Source: Camarhynchus parvulus
Lineage: Eukaryota; Chordata; Aves; Passeriformes; Thraupidae
Reading direction: 5' to 3'
Assembly: GCF_901933205.1 (NCBI RefSeq)
Contig: NC_044573.1
Location: forward strand, 63,727,993-63,791,992
Length of the DNA stretch: 64,000 bases
This document shows positions 12,601 through 25,319 of this stretch, one piece after another. Made by a program: the position numbers and the translations under genes. Within the stretch, counting starts at the first letter, position 1. Every line of letters begins with the position of its first letter. A model generated the notes under the pieces. It was not told the origin of the DNA, ran no database searches, and worked only from the letters and a program-made list of their open reading frames with translations.

Positions 12601-12825
12601 TGCAGGGGAGGTTCAGGTTTCCATCAGGAAGGATTTCTTCACTGAAAGGTGGTTAAGCACTGGAATGGGCTGCCCAGGGAAGTGGCAGTCACTGCCACTG
12701 GAAGTGTTCAAGAAATGACTATGTGACAGTGCCATGGTCTAGTTGATGCGGTGGTATTCAGTCAAAGGTTGGACTTGATGATCTTGGAGGTCCTTTCCAG
12801 CCTTAGTGGTTCTGTGATTCTGTGT
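12601..12825 (+). mobile_element. CR1 LINE 3' end (CR1-Y-like)
   Basis: It carries GGGGAGGTTCAGGTTTCCAT, AGGAAGGATTTCTTCACTGA, GGGCTGCCCAGGGAAGTGG, GGTTGGACTTGATGATCTTG and GAGGTCCTTTCCAGCCTTAG. The tail is GGTTCTGTGATTCTGTG. Only the 3' UTR part is present and there is no coding capacity. The sequence style fits a CR1-Y type subfamily, but the subfamily call is by eye. Confidence 0.92.
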
Positions 12826-15664
12826 CACATCCAGGTGCAAGCCTGAGGACACTGCAGATCTGCCTACCAGCAGATCCCTGAGGAAAGCTTGTGCAGGTGC
12901 TTCCAGCACAGAGTTCAGCTGTCAGTGACCACAGAGAGACTGTGGCAGTGTCAGCACTGAAGGTCTGAAATTAAACAAGCATTAGCCTGTCTTGGGAGGG
13001 GACAGTGCACCACTGGGGTCACTCCAGAGGTTCCCTTCCTCTGATGAGGGAGAAAACGCACTCACCACAGGTGCCTGCAGATACAGAGCTATTCCAGTAC
13101 AGATAAACCTTTAGGTGCTGTGTCCCATTGTGCCGTGTATTTGCCAGTTGTGTGCCTTGTACAAAGACACACAAGTTGCAGATTTTAAACAGTTCATTAT
13201 TCATTCACTGAACAATTCCCATTCTGAGTAAATGAACTCTGTTTATACTCACTGTTCAGGACTCAAGATAGCATGGTTTCTTTTGAGAGTGTGAGTGAAT
13301 TAGTGTGCTTTATTTTAAAGATATTCCTCATGTATTAGAAGTTCATGAGTGATGAATATGTTAACTTCAGATCGCTAACTATTTTTAAAAGATTAATTAT
13401 AGGAAGAACCCTATCTAATTTATTATGAAATTTCAAGGATTTAATCTAAATATCACACACATGTTTTAAAAATTCTGCACATAATCTTTTAGTCTTAACA
13501 TGCTGAACTCGTATCAGGGAATCTAAGATACATAAAAAACAATTTCTTCATGAACTCACAGTGTCCCCAGGTTGATACTGCTGATAGACTCTTGGTCTAA
13601 TTTAATTTTACTTCTTCATCCAAACTGCCACTGTTGGAACCTCCTAACCGTTCTATTTGAGATGTCTAAACCAGACAAACAATACAAGTTATATCTGGTT
13701 CCTATTACTGCCACAGAATCACCACCCTCCCTAAACTGAGAGTGTTTGTGATGCCAAAAAGCTTAATTGGGTCATGGTGTCAGTTGAAATTGTATAGGAG
13801 ATGAGCATTACATGTTTATTAAATTTAACTGTCTGTTTCTGGACCTGGAATGTCTGTTTGCTAGGAGAGAGCAGAAGCACAGACACTGGGTTTTAAATTA
13901 ATCAAAACCAGTATGCTGAAATTCATGCAGAAAATGAAGTGACAGTCAGAATTACACAATTTATTGTATTATCTCAATTATAAGACCAAGCAGAAGCTGA
14001 AGAAAGGGGTGGCTTTCCAAACTGATATTCTGCAAGCATGTAGATGGCTTGTTCTGGCTGCAATTTGGAAAAACTGACTAGATAAATCATAAAAAAAGTC
14101 ATGTCAAAGATTTTTGGGGTGCATTCAACATGAATTTGCAGGTGTTCCTTATATACTTTCAGCTATGTCTAAATTATAGGACACGGGAGCACTTTCTGTG
14201 TCCTGGGTCTAGCAATGTTCCACAAAGGCATCCCATCTTAGTCCTGTTTAGATGTTAACATGCACCATCTCTTTTCATTAGTCCATAGGCTTGATTCCCT
14301 GGGAAAAATCTGATTCACGCCTGGAAGGCAGCACTACAAGTTCCTGTCAGGAATTCAGCTATGAAATCCCCTGAAACACAGGGGTTAGAGCACGCCCTCA
14401 TAAGGTGAGATCTTGATTAATAAGACTTCTTCTTAAGATTATTCTTACACAGTCCCTGACAGTTCACGATCACTTTTTGCTTTTGGGGGAGGTAATTTTG
14501 CTAATTAACAGTGTCAAACAGCCTTTCTGCTCCAATATGGCTGGTCTGATGAGAGAATTGAGGGGAAAGTGACTCCACTAGGAACCTTCTCCTTCATGGT
14601 ATTGCAAGGGGAGGTCACAGGAAGCCTTTTTCCTTCACTGCAGCTCATAACATCTTGGGATGTGAAAACGTTGTGCTTTCTCTGTCGCATCAGGTTGCAG
14701 AATGTCCTGATGATGAGGCTGGTGATCTTCTGGTGAGAGGATAGAGGAGAACTTGTGAGAAATAGACTGGAAAGGAAAAGTAGCTTAAACTCAGCTAAGT
14801 TTAGTTTAAAAGCTTGATGGAATCAGTAAGAATAGCAGTTAACATGTTCTTCCTGCACTAAAGAGGTTTATTTTCTGCTACTAAATATTGTGCATGGGCT
14901 TGTTTTTAGACAGCATTACGCAGATTATGCTCACTCAGACAATAAACTCTGGGGTGTGATGACAAAAATGATTGAAGTAAAAATAGATGGTTTTCCTCTA
15001 TATTCTTTCAACTTCTTGGAACTAGGTGTTTCTTAAGGAACTGGTGTGAAAATAAACCTGCTAAAATGAAAAGACCAGCAGTCAGCATCTCTCTTTCATG
15101 TGAGCTGATAACTTGCCCAATGTGGACTCCATTCTCTTCTTCCAAAGTATGTTCTACACAATGTAGTCTTCCAAGACTTGTAATCAGACAGAAGCTGCTG
15201 ATATATCAGCATCTGATACCAACTTCCTTAAAGAATTCTTGTCCTTTATTGTCACACATATTGTCATACTCTTTCTGTATAATCCTTATTTTTGTTAGCC
15301 AATATCTAGTATGCACGTAGGTACCTTTTTCTTTTGGTGTCTATGAAACTGAAAGGGAATTATTGATAAGAAATAAACCAAATTTAGCTGCTGCTGTGTA
15401 ATATGACTACTAGGAATTTACCCTCTGGACAGGACAACAACAGCAACATCTACCACTGAACTGGCAATAGCTGTTTGCCTCTTCTGGCTTTTCAAAAATA
15501 ACCTGTATAGGCCTCCGTTGATCTGTTAGGAGTTTGCACAGCTGTCATCCCCAGCAGAACTTGAAAATAAGGCATCCTCTCTCTGCCTTGGCCTCTCTGA
15601 AGAATACCCACGGTATTTTGGGGGCAGCAAAGTAGAATACAGTCCCACATACAGGAGCCTGGAT
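12826..15664. other. Intergenic, nothing recognised
   Basis: About 2.8 kb of mostly AT-rich unique sequence. The AT-rich part at 13300-13560 could be a conserved noncoding element, but there is no direct sign of that. No gene or clear repeat is seen. Confidence 0.5.
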
Positions 15665-15792
15665 TCAAGGTCAGGTTGCATGGGACTTTAGCAACCTGGT
15701 CTAGTGGAAGGTGTCCCTTCCCATGGCAGGGTGCTTGGAACTAGATGACCTCTAAAGTCCCTTTCAACACAAAAAATCCTATGATTCCATGG
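15665..15792 (+). mobile_element. CR1 LINE 3' end, short
   Basis: It contains TCAAGGTCAGGTTGCATGGG, GCAACCTGGTCTAGTGGAAG, CCATGGCAGGGTGCTTGGAA, CTAGATGACCTCTAAAGTCC and the tail TCCTATGATTCCATGG. This is the extreme 3' end of a classic CR1. Confidence 0.92.
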
Positions 15793-18333
15793 ATTTAAAG
15801 TTCAGTCCATCAATTAGCACTCAGGCTCTCTCAGGCAGATCAGTTTCCTGTGCTATCCCACCCCCAGATTTGATTGAGCAGGGCAAAACAGCTCCCAAAG
15901 CCAGATGTAATGGAAAGGCCATGCAACAAATATAACTGTGAGCCATGCTTGTATGTTGGGAATAGAACGTGGGCACGGGAGGTCAGGGAAAAACGCCTGT
16001 TTGGGAACAGCAGCCTTTTGTTCCCTGGGGCTTTCTGGTGGCTGTGCTGTGGTGCTCCAAGCTGCAGTCTGCCTGAGCAGCTGCTGGCAGCTGCAGCCAC
16101 CAGCTGTAGCCAAGGGGATCCCAGGAATGGACCCAGCTCAGCAGCCGTGAAAAGAGTACCCTGAAGACATGAAGCAATTGTTGGTCTGCATGCTAGGGAG
16201 AATCAGTACTGACTGAAGGGGAAAATGCACTCTTTTCACTCACTTTATGTATCCTGTTCTCACTATTTGAGTTCTTTCTCCTGTGATTAAGTATCAAGGT
16301 GATACTTTTAATAGTTTTTGCATTTGATGCTTAAAGACAGGATAAAATTATGAAACTCCTAGAATTTATGCACATTGACCCCTAACCTTAGCAGTGGTAT
16401 GACCCTTCTGTAAGTCTATCCTCTGTAAGTAACTGTACCCAAGAAATAAATATTAGTCTTTAACAGCTGTCCTGGAGATTACATCCCTATTACTACCCAT
16501 CTTGGACAGAGTAAACTAAATAAAGTTAAATGAAGTTATCAGACATGATCTTAGAGTCAAAGAACCACTGTCACTAAAATAATAATATAAATTCAGCAGT
16601 CTAAGGTAATTATTAAAGTGGAATGTGGTCTGTTTAGTAGCATATTGATTTTAGCCACTCTTAATCTGTAGCAGCAATGCTTTGGCTGGCAGTGGGTTGG
16701 ACCTGTTGGCATCATTACATCTGAGACAATATCTACGATATAGCAGTGAATAATGTTAATGACCAAAATTTATCACACAGAGTTTTCAGATTTGCAGCAA
16801 AGTATTTAAACCCAGCATTAAAAGGGAAGGCCTGTACATGTGGAAATAAATGATGAAAAGTAACAAGAAGCTAGAAAGCATAGGGCACCTCTTTTTCTTG
16901 TCTAGAAAAGGAAAAAAGTGACTTCTCATGCTCCTTTTTGTGTAGGTTGATGCTGAGGGAGAGGGGAGAGTTGTCAGAAAAGGGACTGTGAGATGTGGTG
17001 GCATTCTTCCTTTGTGTCTCCTTCCTGCCTTTGCTGTCCCACCTTTAATTCCTTCTCAGTGACCCCATTTTTCACTTTTCACATAATTTTTCACTCTTTA
17101 GTGCTGCCCTCATAACCTCAATCTGTGATTCTGTGCTTTTATGGCCCTTATTTTTACATGGCTCTTTTCACCCTGGATCTGTCTCCTGAAAGCATGTACC
17201 TGATGTACCTGTGCACATCCCCAAGAATTCTCTTTCACTTTCATCTCTTCCGCCATGGATTTGTACCCATTCCATATAGAATGCACACACATATAAAAAT
17301 GTGTATATGCTGGATCTCAGATGATGAACATGCTGGGTTTTTTCAGAAATCCCTGTGAAGTTGAGCATCCCAGGCTTGCCAGTGAGCTGTGCCAAGTGTG
17401 TCACACACCAGCCTGGCTAGGCAGCCACTGAGCTAAAGGGTGAGTGCTCTGCTTGGAGCACAGCAGCTGATACACTGGGTAGCTGAAGCCAGGGCCTTGC
17501 CTGCCTGCAGACAAAAGGCTGGAAGAAAAAAGGACAAAGGTGATAAAAACTGACAAAAGACCCCGTTGAGGAAGGCATTTAAATGCATTTGGTGGTTGGT
17601 AAAGAAGAAATCTCCTTCCACTGCATGCTTCATCCCCTTCTAAGACTGTTGTTTAAAACAGCACCCTGCCTGAGCTGATGCACTTCCAACGTGCTCCAAG
17701 CTCTCATCCCAAAATGTTAGCCTTGCAGGGCACCCACAGCTAAGCCAGACATTTGGGGCACTGCCCAATTACATTTATAGATACAATTTTAGGTGTGAAC
17801 TTATCACAACTGTGTCAGCTCTGCTGCATGACTGCCATGAGTTATTGCTCATGTGTAATAATAATAATTGTTACTCACAAGTTATTACTCATGTGTAATA
17901 ATTACAGTGTTTGGCATGATATTTGTAAGGCTTGTTCCTGCAGAGATGTTATTGAGAATGCCCTTTTGTGTTTTTAAACAGTAATTTACTGATTCCCTGT
18001 TGATTTGGTAGAGAGAAAATAGAGGACCAGGGTTCTGGTGGGAGTTCGTAAGTATGAATTCCTATGTTCAAAAAAGAGAGAAAAAACAGCTAAAGAAATC
18101 CCACTGGTAGTGCAGTCAATCTTTAAATCCTGTTTGTGGGGTTTTTTCCAGTTGTGGAGTGAGCAGTATTGGTTTATGTGTATTTGATCTTCTTGTGTAA
18201 AGAGGAAAGAAATCTCTTCTTCCTTGATATAACACATAAAGTGAAACGTGCACTTTATTGCTGAAAAGGTGGTGGTGTTTTCAAGTGTTCATGGTAGGTG
18301 CACCGAGGGAAAGCCAAAGAAAAGAAACTGCTT
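15793..18333. other. Intergenic, nothing beyond a small duplication
   Basis: Unique sequence. The part at about 16000-16120 is more GC-rich and keeps several frames open by chance (up to 96 codons). Those frames overlap one another on both strands and look like nothing known. A small duplication at 17841-17902 is listed separately. Confidence 0.5.
17841..17902 (+). repeat. Short duplication, two 22-bp copies 40 bp apart
   Basis: GTTATTGCTCATGTGTAATA (from 17841) recurs as GTTATTACTCATGTGTAATA (from 17881) with one mismatch; both continue into AT. The pair is separated by an ATAATAATTG-type spacer. Confidence 0.85.
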
Positions 18334-18355
18334 CCAGCAGAGGGAGCTCCAAAAT
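18334..18355 (+). promoter_or_regulatory. CTCF-like motif, copy 2
   Basis: CCAGCAGAGGGAGCTCC followed by AAAAT is identical over 22 bases to the copy at 10192 and in the same orientation. T-rich sequence follows both copies (ATTATTTTTTTG and TTTATTTATTTTTCC), so the similarity may extend loosely. Binding is inferred from the motif only. Confidence 0.4.
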
Positions 18356-21300
18356 CTGGTTTTATTTATTTTTCCTTTTTTTTTTCCTTTTTGTGTATGA
18401 GGGTGACAGATGGTGCTTTTCTCTGAACTACATGATCTTTGGTAGAATCCTATTTGTTAACATATAAAGCCTTTGACGATTTTCATTCCCTTCTGTTAGG
18501 AATTCCTCTCTTTCTCTCTTAACAATCCTGAACACTACAATGATACCAGAATTTGTCACTGCATAAGGATATTTTTTAGACTGTTCTAATATTCTAAAGC
18601 AATTTTTATATATTTAAGTTAATTTCAACTTAAATTTTAAGGCAGAAGTTGGCATGGTTTTTTTGTATACCATTTATTTAAAGTATTTCTGTTCAGCTTT
18701 TCTAGGAAAGAAAATGAAATCACAAGAATTATTTTTGTGCATTTTCCTAAATTTCCATGTGAAACTTCTTCCAGATCAGCAAATGAGCAAAGCTTATTCT
18801 ATTATATGAATTCCATTTCATGTTTTTCATATTCTGGTTAGTCAAATCAGCTAGTCCCAGATGAAGCAGATTATATCAATTTAAACTCTCTTCCTCATTG
18901 CTCAAATTCATTGAACAATGGCTGCAGATCTTGATGCTTTCTTGCTTCTGACACAGTTTAGCCACTAATCTAACAGGTATTCATCTCATCTGAGGTGCGG
19001 AAGGTGCCATTCGTGGGCTATAGCCCTCACAAATGTCTTTGAGTAAATATGTCTTGTTTCAGTTAATGTGGAAAAAAAACCAAACAGGACCTTCTTCACA
19101 GTGCTTAAACCTTTGTCTCTATGGAGAAGCAGATCCTAGCCCTCCCTGGCCCAGTGACAGAAATGCTGAGTAAGTGAAGTGTGGACAGAAAACCCCGCTT
19201 AGCTCTCCCTTTTGGCTTCATTTTCATTTTCATAAATTTCCCAAGGCTTTCTGAGCATCAGGAACTTGTGGAAAGCCGTGTCTGCTGCCCTCAACTTTTA
19301 TCACAATGAAGACAGAAGACATATGGCATTTTGCTCCTGGTCACGTCATGCCACTAAAATATCCAGTCTGATGGGAATTCTTCTTTTTCTTGGGTGAGAC
19401 ACAACAGGAGCAAGCTCCTGAGGACTGGCTGTGCAGTCCTCCATCAGCTGTTCTCTGTGCAGGAGGGCTCCAGACTGCTGTGGGGGTGATGAACATCCTG
19501 CTGAAGCAGTGTGGCAGTGCCCTTGATGTGCCTCCTTGTTCTGCCAAAGCATCAATGTCGTGATGCACTCCTCCATGGCTCTGCTGGTGCTGAGGCAGCC
19601 CCAGGAGCAGGACAGCGTGCCAGCTCTCCTTTTGCAGGCAAGGAGGCAGTAAAGGTTTGTGTTGCTGCTGCCTGCTCCATTTCTGCACACTCTGCTCTAC
19701 AAAAAATTTTAAAAAGAGCTGGAAGCCATTTGTGCAGTTTGGAGCTTCCCATCACTAACTCCTGATTGCACGGTGACTGTGCTGGGCCCAAATAATCAGA
19801 AAGCAGGATCTGCCTCCAACAATCTGTTTTGCCCCCCTCTTCCCCTACCCTTTTTGATTTGCTTCCAAGAACCTCCTCTGGAGTCAGGATGATGGCTGGG
19901 CACCTTGGCTATCTCAAAAGCAAGCCACTAATTTAGGTGTAAATTTAGTGCTTCAGGCTTATTTTTCAACATGTTTACTGATGCCTGGGCATGCAAATAT
20001 TGAAACATTATTTGTCACACTGCAAAGAATAATTACTAAACAGTTAGGATCTGATTTTTTTTGTGCATTTTAAATGTGTTAAAGTTGTGTCACAAACTAT
20101 TTCTTTTAAATATGGTGCTTTCCAAAGTCAGCCTTTCTTAACAGAGAATGGAGAAGCAAAACTTCCATCTGATACCTTCAGCTCAATGCCTGCTCACATC
20201 CCACCTCCTCTCCTCTGACATGGTGCCAGGCAGAACTGGGAGATCAGATTAATTCCTGGAAGTCCTTGTGGTCTCAAACCACAGCTGAATTCCCTCTTCA
20301 AGTGCTTTTCAACAGGGCTAATTTCAGGAATTGGTTGCTCAAGTTCAGTCTGTCTTACATCATGCCTGCGAAAAGGAATATTCTTTCTTAAAAATCAATG
20401 TGTCTTCAAGATTATTTTTCTCTATAACTTTTCCCTCTCTCCTGCTTCCACCATCCCATCGGTCCAAGATCAGTGTTAAAAAGGTAAATGTTCACTTCAT
20501 TAGGTATCTGTTTTCTCTTCTTGCTCCTCTTTTTTAAGTTTAGAGCTTTGTGCCTGCTTCTTACCTACTTTGCAGCTGTGTCATCTCCAGTACTGCAATT
20601 TTCCAGCTCACTGTATCTGAAATACACACTTGAACAAGCCTGCCCTCTGAGTATGGGATTTGAGAGAGAAACACACAGAAGAGACCCTGCTTTGGGTCTG
20701 GCTCCTCTTCTCTTACATTCCCACAGCCTGACCTCAGCCCGTGACAAACGTGGGCTCCGCACTCACCCCACACAGGGCACAGCTGGAATAGGATCCCTAT
20801 AGGTGCCTCAAAATGCCACTGTGCCTCTGCAGGCAGCCCTGGCCTGCTCTCCAACCCCCAGCACCCACAGATGGAGTATTTTCTGATTGTTTTTTTTTCA
20901 TTTCCATTCTTCTTTCCCCATGCATACCCTCTTACTCTGGAAACATGCAATTTAAAAGCTTTCAGCAACTCACAAACCATTGCACTAATGCACTTCAGGC
21001 CTTTCAGTGGAGAAGCTCCTGCCCTTCCTGAGGGGATATGGGTATCATGGAACCCTAATGGAATTGTATATTTCTTTTTCCAACAGAATTCAAAAAAGTA
21101 GATTCAAAACTGAACTGACCCTTAATAAATGCAATTAGGCACATAGGTTTTCTGTTATTGTTCTCGCTAGTTTTAAGCACTAAGTCTAAGCAACCCACAG
21201 ATTCATAGATGTTGAGGTTTTCAAAATGAGCACATCAATAGTCAGGAAGCTAAAGCCATTTTCTTGGTGGTAAAGCTCTTAAATTCAGCAAGCTTTGGAT

Positions 21301-23572
21301 CCAGTCAGCAATTTGTGTGTTAGCAATAACACCAGGTGAATGAGAGAATTGTATTTTATCCATACTTATTTCCGGTCTAGAGAAATACGGAAAACCGAAA
21401 GTTCAGAAATATTTCAGGTTTTTACTTGGTTTCTATATAACTTTTTAGAGCTTATAGGAATATGCAAAATGGTGATTAAAAAAAAACAAACCAACCACAT
21501 GCACACCAACTTTGATGTGTTTTTCCAACAACATGGCTGGGTTTAGCAAAACCAGCTGGGAATGCACCTGTAATATCCCTGGAAGGAATGGGTGAATGGG
21601 GGGATGTCTCTGCTGGAGCTCATAATTATGACAGGTCTATGCTGTTGCAAGTATGTTAACATCCTAACCCCAGGATCCAGTGGGGACTGTTCACCAAACT
21701 TATCCCATTTACTTCTTCAGTTCCTTTTCATTTCCAAACCTCTCACAGGCTAGGCAGCCATGGTCATTAGTTCTGTTTTCTAACATAGCTTCCTCTTGGG
21801 TCATTTGACATGGTTGATGTGTGATACTCTAAGAATTGTTCATGGGTCAATGTCTTCAAGTGAAAGAAGCCCTTAATCTATTTATGAGTGAGATGTAAAG
21901 CATTGCTGTTTTCTCAGGCAAGGTCTGGGGACCCATTGGTGTCAGCAACTAGAACTGATAAAGTATGAGAGCCCCAGAGAGCCTTTTAAAAGGCTTTAGA
22001 AGGCCACAGAATACCCATAGGCTATGTCTCTATACTAGAAAGTAGAACAGGACCAGGGCACTGATCTGCAATCCTGTGTCTTGTTTAATTGTTACAATGC
22101 TCCATGGCATGGATTTGGTCCATGCCAGCTAGCAATATTGCTGGAACAAAAAGGATTGGATGCCTCAGACCTTTCCTAATGTGTGTTCAGATATGACCAT
22201 CATGTCTGGAGGCAAAAGGGAACAGTGCAGATTTGTGTACGTGTGCCAGGCCATGCTGCATTGCTTCAGGTTATGGAAAAGTGTCTAGCCTGTTTCATTT
22301 ACTACTGGAGATGTAGCCTTAGAGTTTTACTCTTGGTGCTGCCACTCATTTTAGAGAATAACATCAGAGTGGGGCTCTGAACACCTGTCATGCTGTTACT
22401 AGGCTGCTGGCAACATTTAATGCTAGGTTAGATGCATCTGCAAAATATACAATCACAGCAATGCCTGTGCTGTGGATTACCAGCTTGCTGGTAACCCTCA
22501 AAAGGTCACTTTACTTTTTTTTTTTTCTCTGCATCATTCTCTTTATTATGAACCTCCTTGTAACTGTAAATTCCTTGGTAGCACTCTGCTGTAATTCAGT
22601 CAGGCTGGTAAGGAGACTCCCCATGTAGGAGCGCACAGCAAGTCTGCAGAGAACAGAGCCGCCTCCACCATTTGTTCCAGACAGACCTGCCAGGAATTGG
22701 TCAGTTTGTCCTTGTTTGGTAGCTTTACCAAAAATCAGGGCAATCTGTTAAAGAGTTCATATTAGTAAAACAGGGGTAAAACATTGTTAACTACTCATTT
22801 ACCTAGTAGTGAAGAAAAAGTACCTCCACTAACCAAGGCGCTGCAGAGAGAAGGCTCCCTGGGTTACAAAATGGAGATTTGTGAAACATGTCTGTGTTAA
22901 CACTCAGTGTTATTTTCCCTTCAGGACCTTAAAGGGAAGGTTTTTAGAAACCATTGTATCAAATGAAATGTTATTGTGACTAACATTTTATTTTATGCCT
23001 CAAGAGAGGCAAAGATGGTGGATTTTTGAAATATACCAGCAGGGCATGAATCAGTTAACCCCCAGTGCCTGGTGGATCCTTCCCTGGGAGAGAGATGTGT
23101 ATGTAGCACCCTGGCAGAGCACTCTCCACCTCCTGCAATGGCCCTGCATTCAGGGCTGCCGGTCACATGGGAATGTCCCTTGTTGGAGCCCTCAGCAATG
23201 ATAAAAGAGGTTTCAGAGGGAGATTTTCAGCCTTGCTCCTTGGCACACATCCCTTCCTCCTGGGGAAGGGCAGCCAACTGGATCCCCAACAAAGGCACCA
23301 CTTCCAAAGTGGTTTACAGGAGTGCCAAAGAGAAGGACAGTTTTTCCCAGACATGCTGGGAGAGACTGAAGAAAAGAAAGGCCAAAATTTCTGTACTCCT
23401 TCTTTTCTTGTTGTAACTGCTTGCAGGTATGCAGGGACAGAAGGAGGGGACCTGGAAGGGTCAGGGACAGACATGCATTAAAGCAGGGATGAAGGATATG
23501 ACCAAAGGCCTGTCTAGCCCAGGCTTTGTGTGTCAGTGAGCTGAACAAGACCATTAGAGAAGGAGTAGATGC
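18356..23572. other. Intergenic, nothing recognised
   Basis: About 5.2 kb of unique sequence. Open frames up to 139 codons on both strands (around 19340-19790 and 20560-20980) overlap one another and lack any family resemblance. A perfect 16-bp palindrome AGCCTTTTAAAAGGCT lies at 21980-21995. Confidence 0.5.
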
Positions 23573-24070
23573 TGTAGGAAAATGGAAAACTCTGAGAAGG
23601 GAAATAGTTGCAAGATGTCAACAAGATATCCTGAGGTGGTAGCGAGAGGTCTCAGCGCAAGTGCTTGCTCCAACAGACAGAGACACAGGCCGACATGTTG
23701 TGGGAGGACCCCAAAAAATGGATTTGCTTAGGCCAGGAGAGAGTCCTGCTGTGGCGGGAAGCGAATGAACTGGAAGTACTCCTCTGGAGAGAAGCAGATG
23801 AGAGGCTCAGAAGTTCACAAACACTGGACTGGACATGGGCTCCAGTCCATCATCAGATGCTGAACGTGCCCAAGATCAACATAAAGAAAGGGTGGGATAA
23901 GGACAGGGGCAGATCACTCACCAGTTACCATCACAGGCGAAACAGAGCAGGTTTTGTCTACACCTGACACCCACACAGGGTCAGCCCACCACAGAAATAT
24001 AATTGTTCTTGTGATTAAAATAAACCTTGCACCACAAATAAAAAACCTGATGTGCAGGGAAAAAAAAAAA
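23573..24070 (+). mobile_element. Possible solo LTR or retrocopy ending in an A-tract
   Basis: The block is richer in CpG than its surroundings. It ends with two poly(A)-type hexamers (AATAAA near 24019 and 24037) and then GATGTGCAGGG followed by about ten A at 24061-24070. Two readings fit. One is a betaretrovirus-like solo LTR from TGTAGGAAAATGG (23573) to TGTGCA (24051-24056), about 484 bp. The other is a processed transcript with a genomic poly(A) tail. I see no matching target-site duplication for the LTR boundaries tested. A 100-codon open frame (23665-23967) with a weak internal repeat (LLWREA twice) matches no family I know. Confidence 0.35.
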
Positions 24071-24464
24071 TTCTACCTGATACTTTTTGGTATTTGTTTG
24101 TTATGTTATAATGACCATCTGCTTCCCAGAGGGTGTAAAAAAGTTTTCTTTCTGGACGTGTTTTTATTGCAATGAATGTCAATATGTTGTCTTTCCTGTT
24201 ATCATGGCATGGGACTCTATTATCTGTTACTACTGCAAACTGATTGGTTCCTAACAATAGAAAATAGGTCATAAATGAATGTCCTAATTTTTTTTCTGAA
24301 TTGGGTACCAAAAAAGTGGAGCAGATTTAAAAATACTCATGAGGTTTATATCCTACAGGGAAAGATGGTGAGGAATTTTTTTTGGGCCAAAGCTGCCTTA
24401 AAATGTTTGTGAGAATGTGAAATTTTTTGCTGCTACTAATAAATGGCTAAAAATTGTTTAAAGT
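24071..24464. other. Intergenic, nothing recognised
   Basis: Short AT-rich spacer between the A-tract and the next CR1 copy. No gene. Confidence 0.55.
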
Positions 24465-24704
24465 AAGGAAATAAAGAGATTTAGATTAAATATTAGAAAA
24501 AGGTTCTTCACCCAGAGGGTGGTTGGGCACTGGAACAGGCTCCCCAGGGAAGTGTAACAGCACCAGGCCTGACAGGAGTTCAAGAAGTGTTTGAAAGGCA
24601 TATGGTGTGATTCTTGGGGTGTCCTGTGCAGGACCAGGAGTTGGACTTCAATGATCCTTGTGGGTCCTTCCCAAGTCACCATGTTCTGTGATTCTATGAT
24701 TCAA
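24465..24704 (+). mobile_element. CR1 LINE 3' end
   Basis: It contains GATTTAGATTAAATATTAGA, AAAAGGTTCTTCACCCAGAG, GGGCACTGGAACAGGCTCCC, TTCTTGGGGTGTCCTGTGCA, CAGGAGTTGGACTTCAATGA and the tail TTCTGTGATTCTATGATTC. It shares its diagnostic GGTGTCCTGTGCAGG block with the copy at 45722, so the two are probably the same subfamily. Confidence 0.94.
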
Positions 24705-25032
24705 AAAGTGGCCCAACTTTTGGGCTGGTTGTATGGTGGTGGTCACCAGGCTGTGCACAAGGTTTTGCTTGTTTAAGACATCAAGACCTAAATGTCACAT
24801 AGCAAAGTAGCAGCCTCTGAAGCCCAGTCAAATTGAAGTTTAGTACATGAAGAAACACTAAATTGTTTGAGACTTTCCTGCCCCTCACTAGTGACTGAAT
24901 TGATGTGGAACAGCAGCCCACTCTCACCAAAAGTTTGTTGAACATTATTCTATTTGTTTAATAAAGTGTAAATCTACTCTTTCTAAAATCAATAATGGTA
25001 ATTGTCAAGGGGAAAGAGAGTATTTACAAGAA

Positions 25033-25319
25033 CATGTAGTAACAAGACAAGGGAGAATAGCTTCAGACTGAAAGAGGGCAGGTTTAGATTAGATATTAGG
25101 ATGAAAATCTTTACTGTGAAAGGCAGTGAGGCTCTGAAACAGGTGGCTCAGAGAACTTGTGGATGCCCCATCTGTGGAAGTGCTCAAGGCCGGGTTGAAT
25201 GGAGCTCTGAGCAAGGTGGTCTGGAGGAAGGTGGGTTGGAACTAGGTGATCTTCAACATCCCTTCCATCCCAGGCCATTCCATGCTTCTCTGATTCTGTG
25301 ATTCCATGATTCTATGATA
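25033..25319 (+). mobile_element. CR1 LINE 3' end
   Basis: It contains GTAGTAACAAGACAAGGGAG, AGGTTTAGATTAGATATTAG, GAACTTGTGGATGCCCCATC, GGAACTAGGTGATCTTCAAC and the long tail CTGATTCTGTGATTCCATG followed by ATTCTATGAT. It is non-coding and sits about 330 bp after another CR1 of a different subfamily. Confidence 0.94.

Noticed and set aside
17119..17138. CAATCTGTGATTCTGTG, resembling a CR1 tail
   Set aside because: No CR1 body upstream of it; too short to support.
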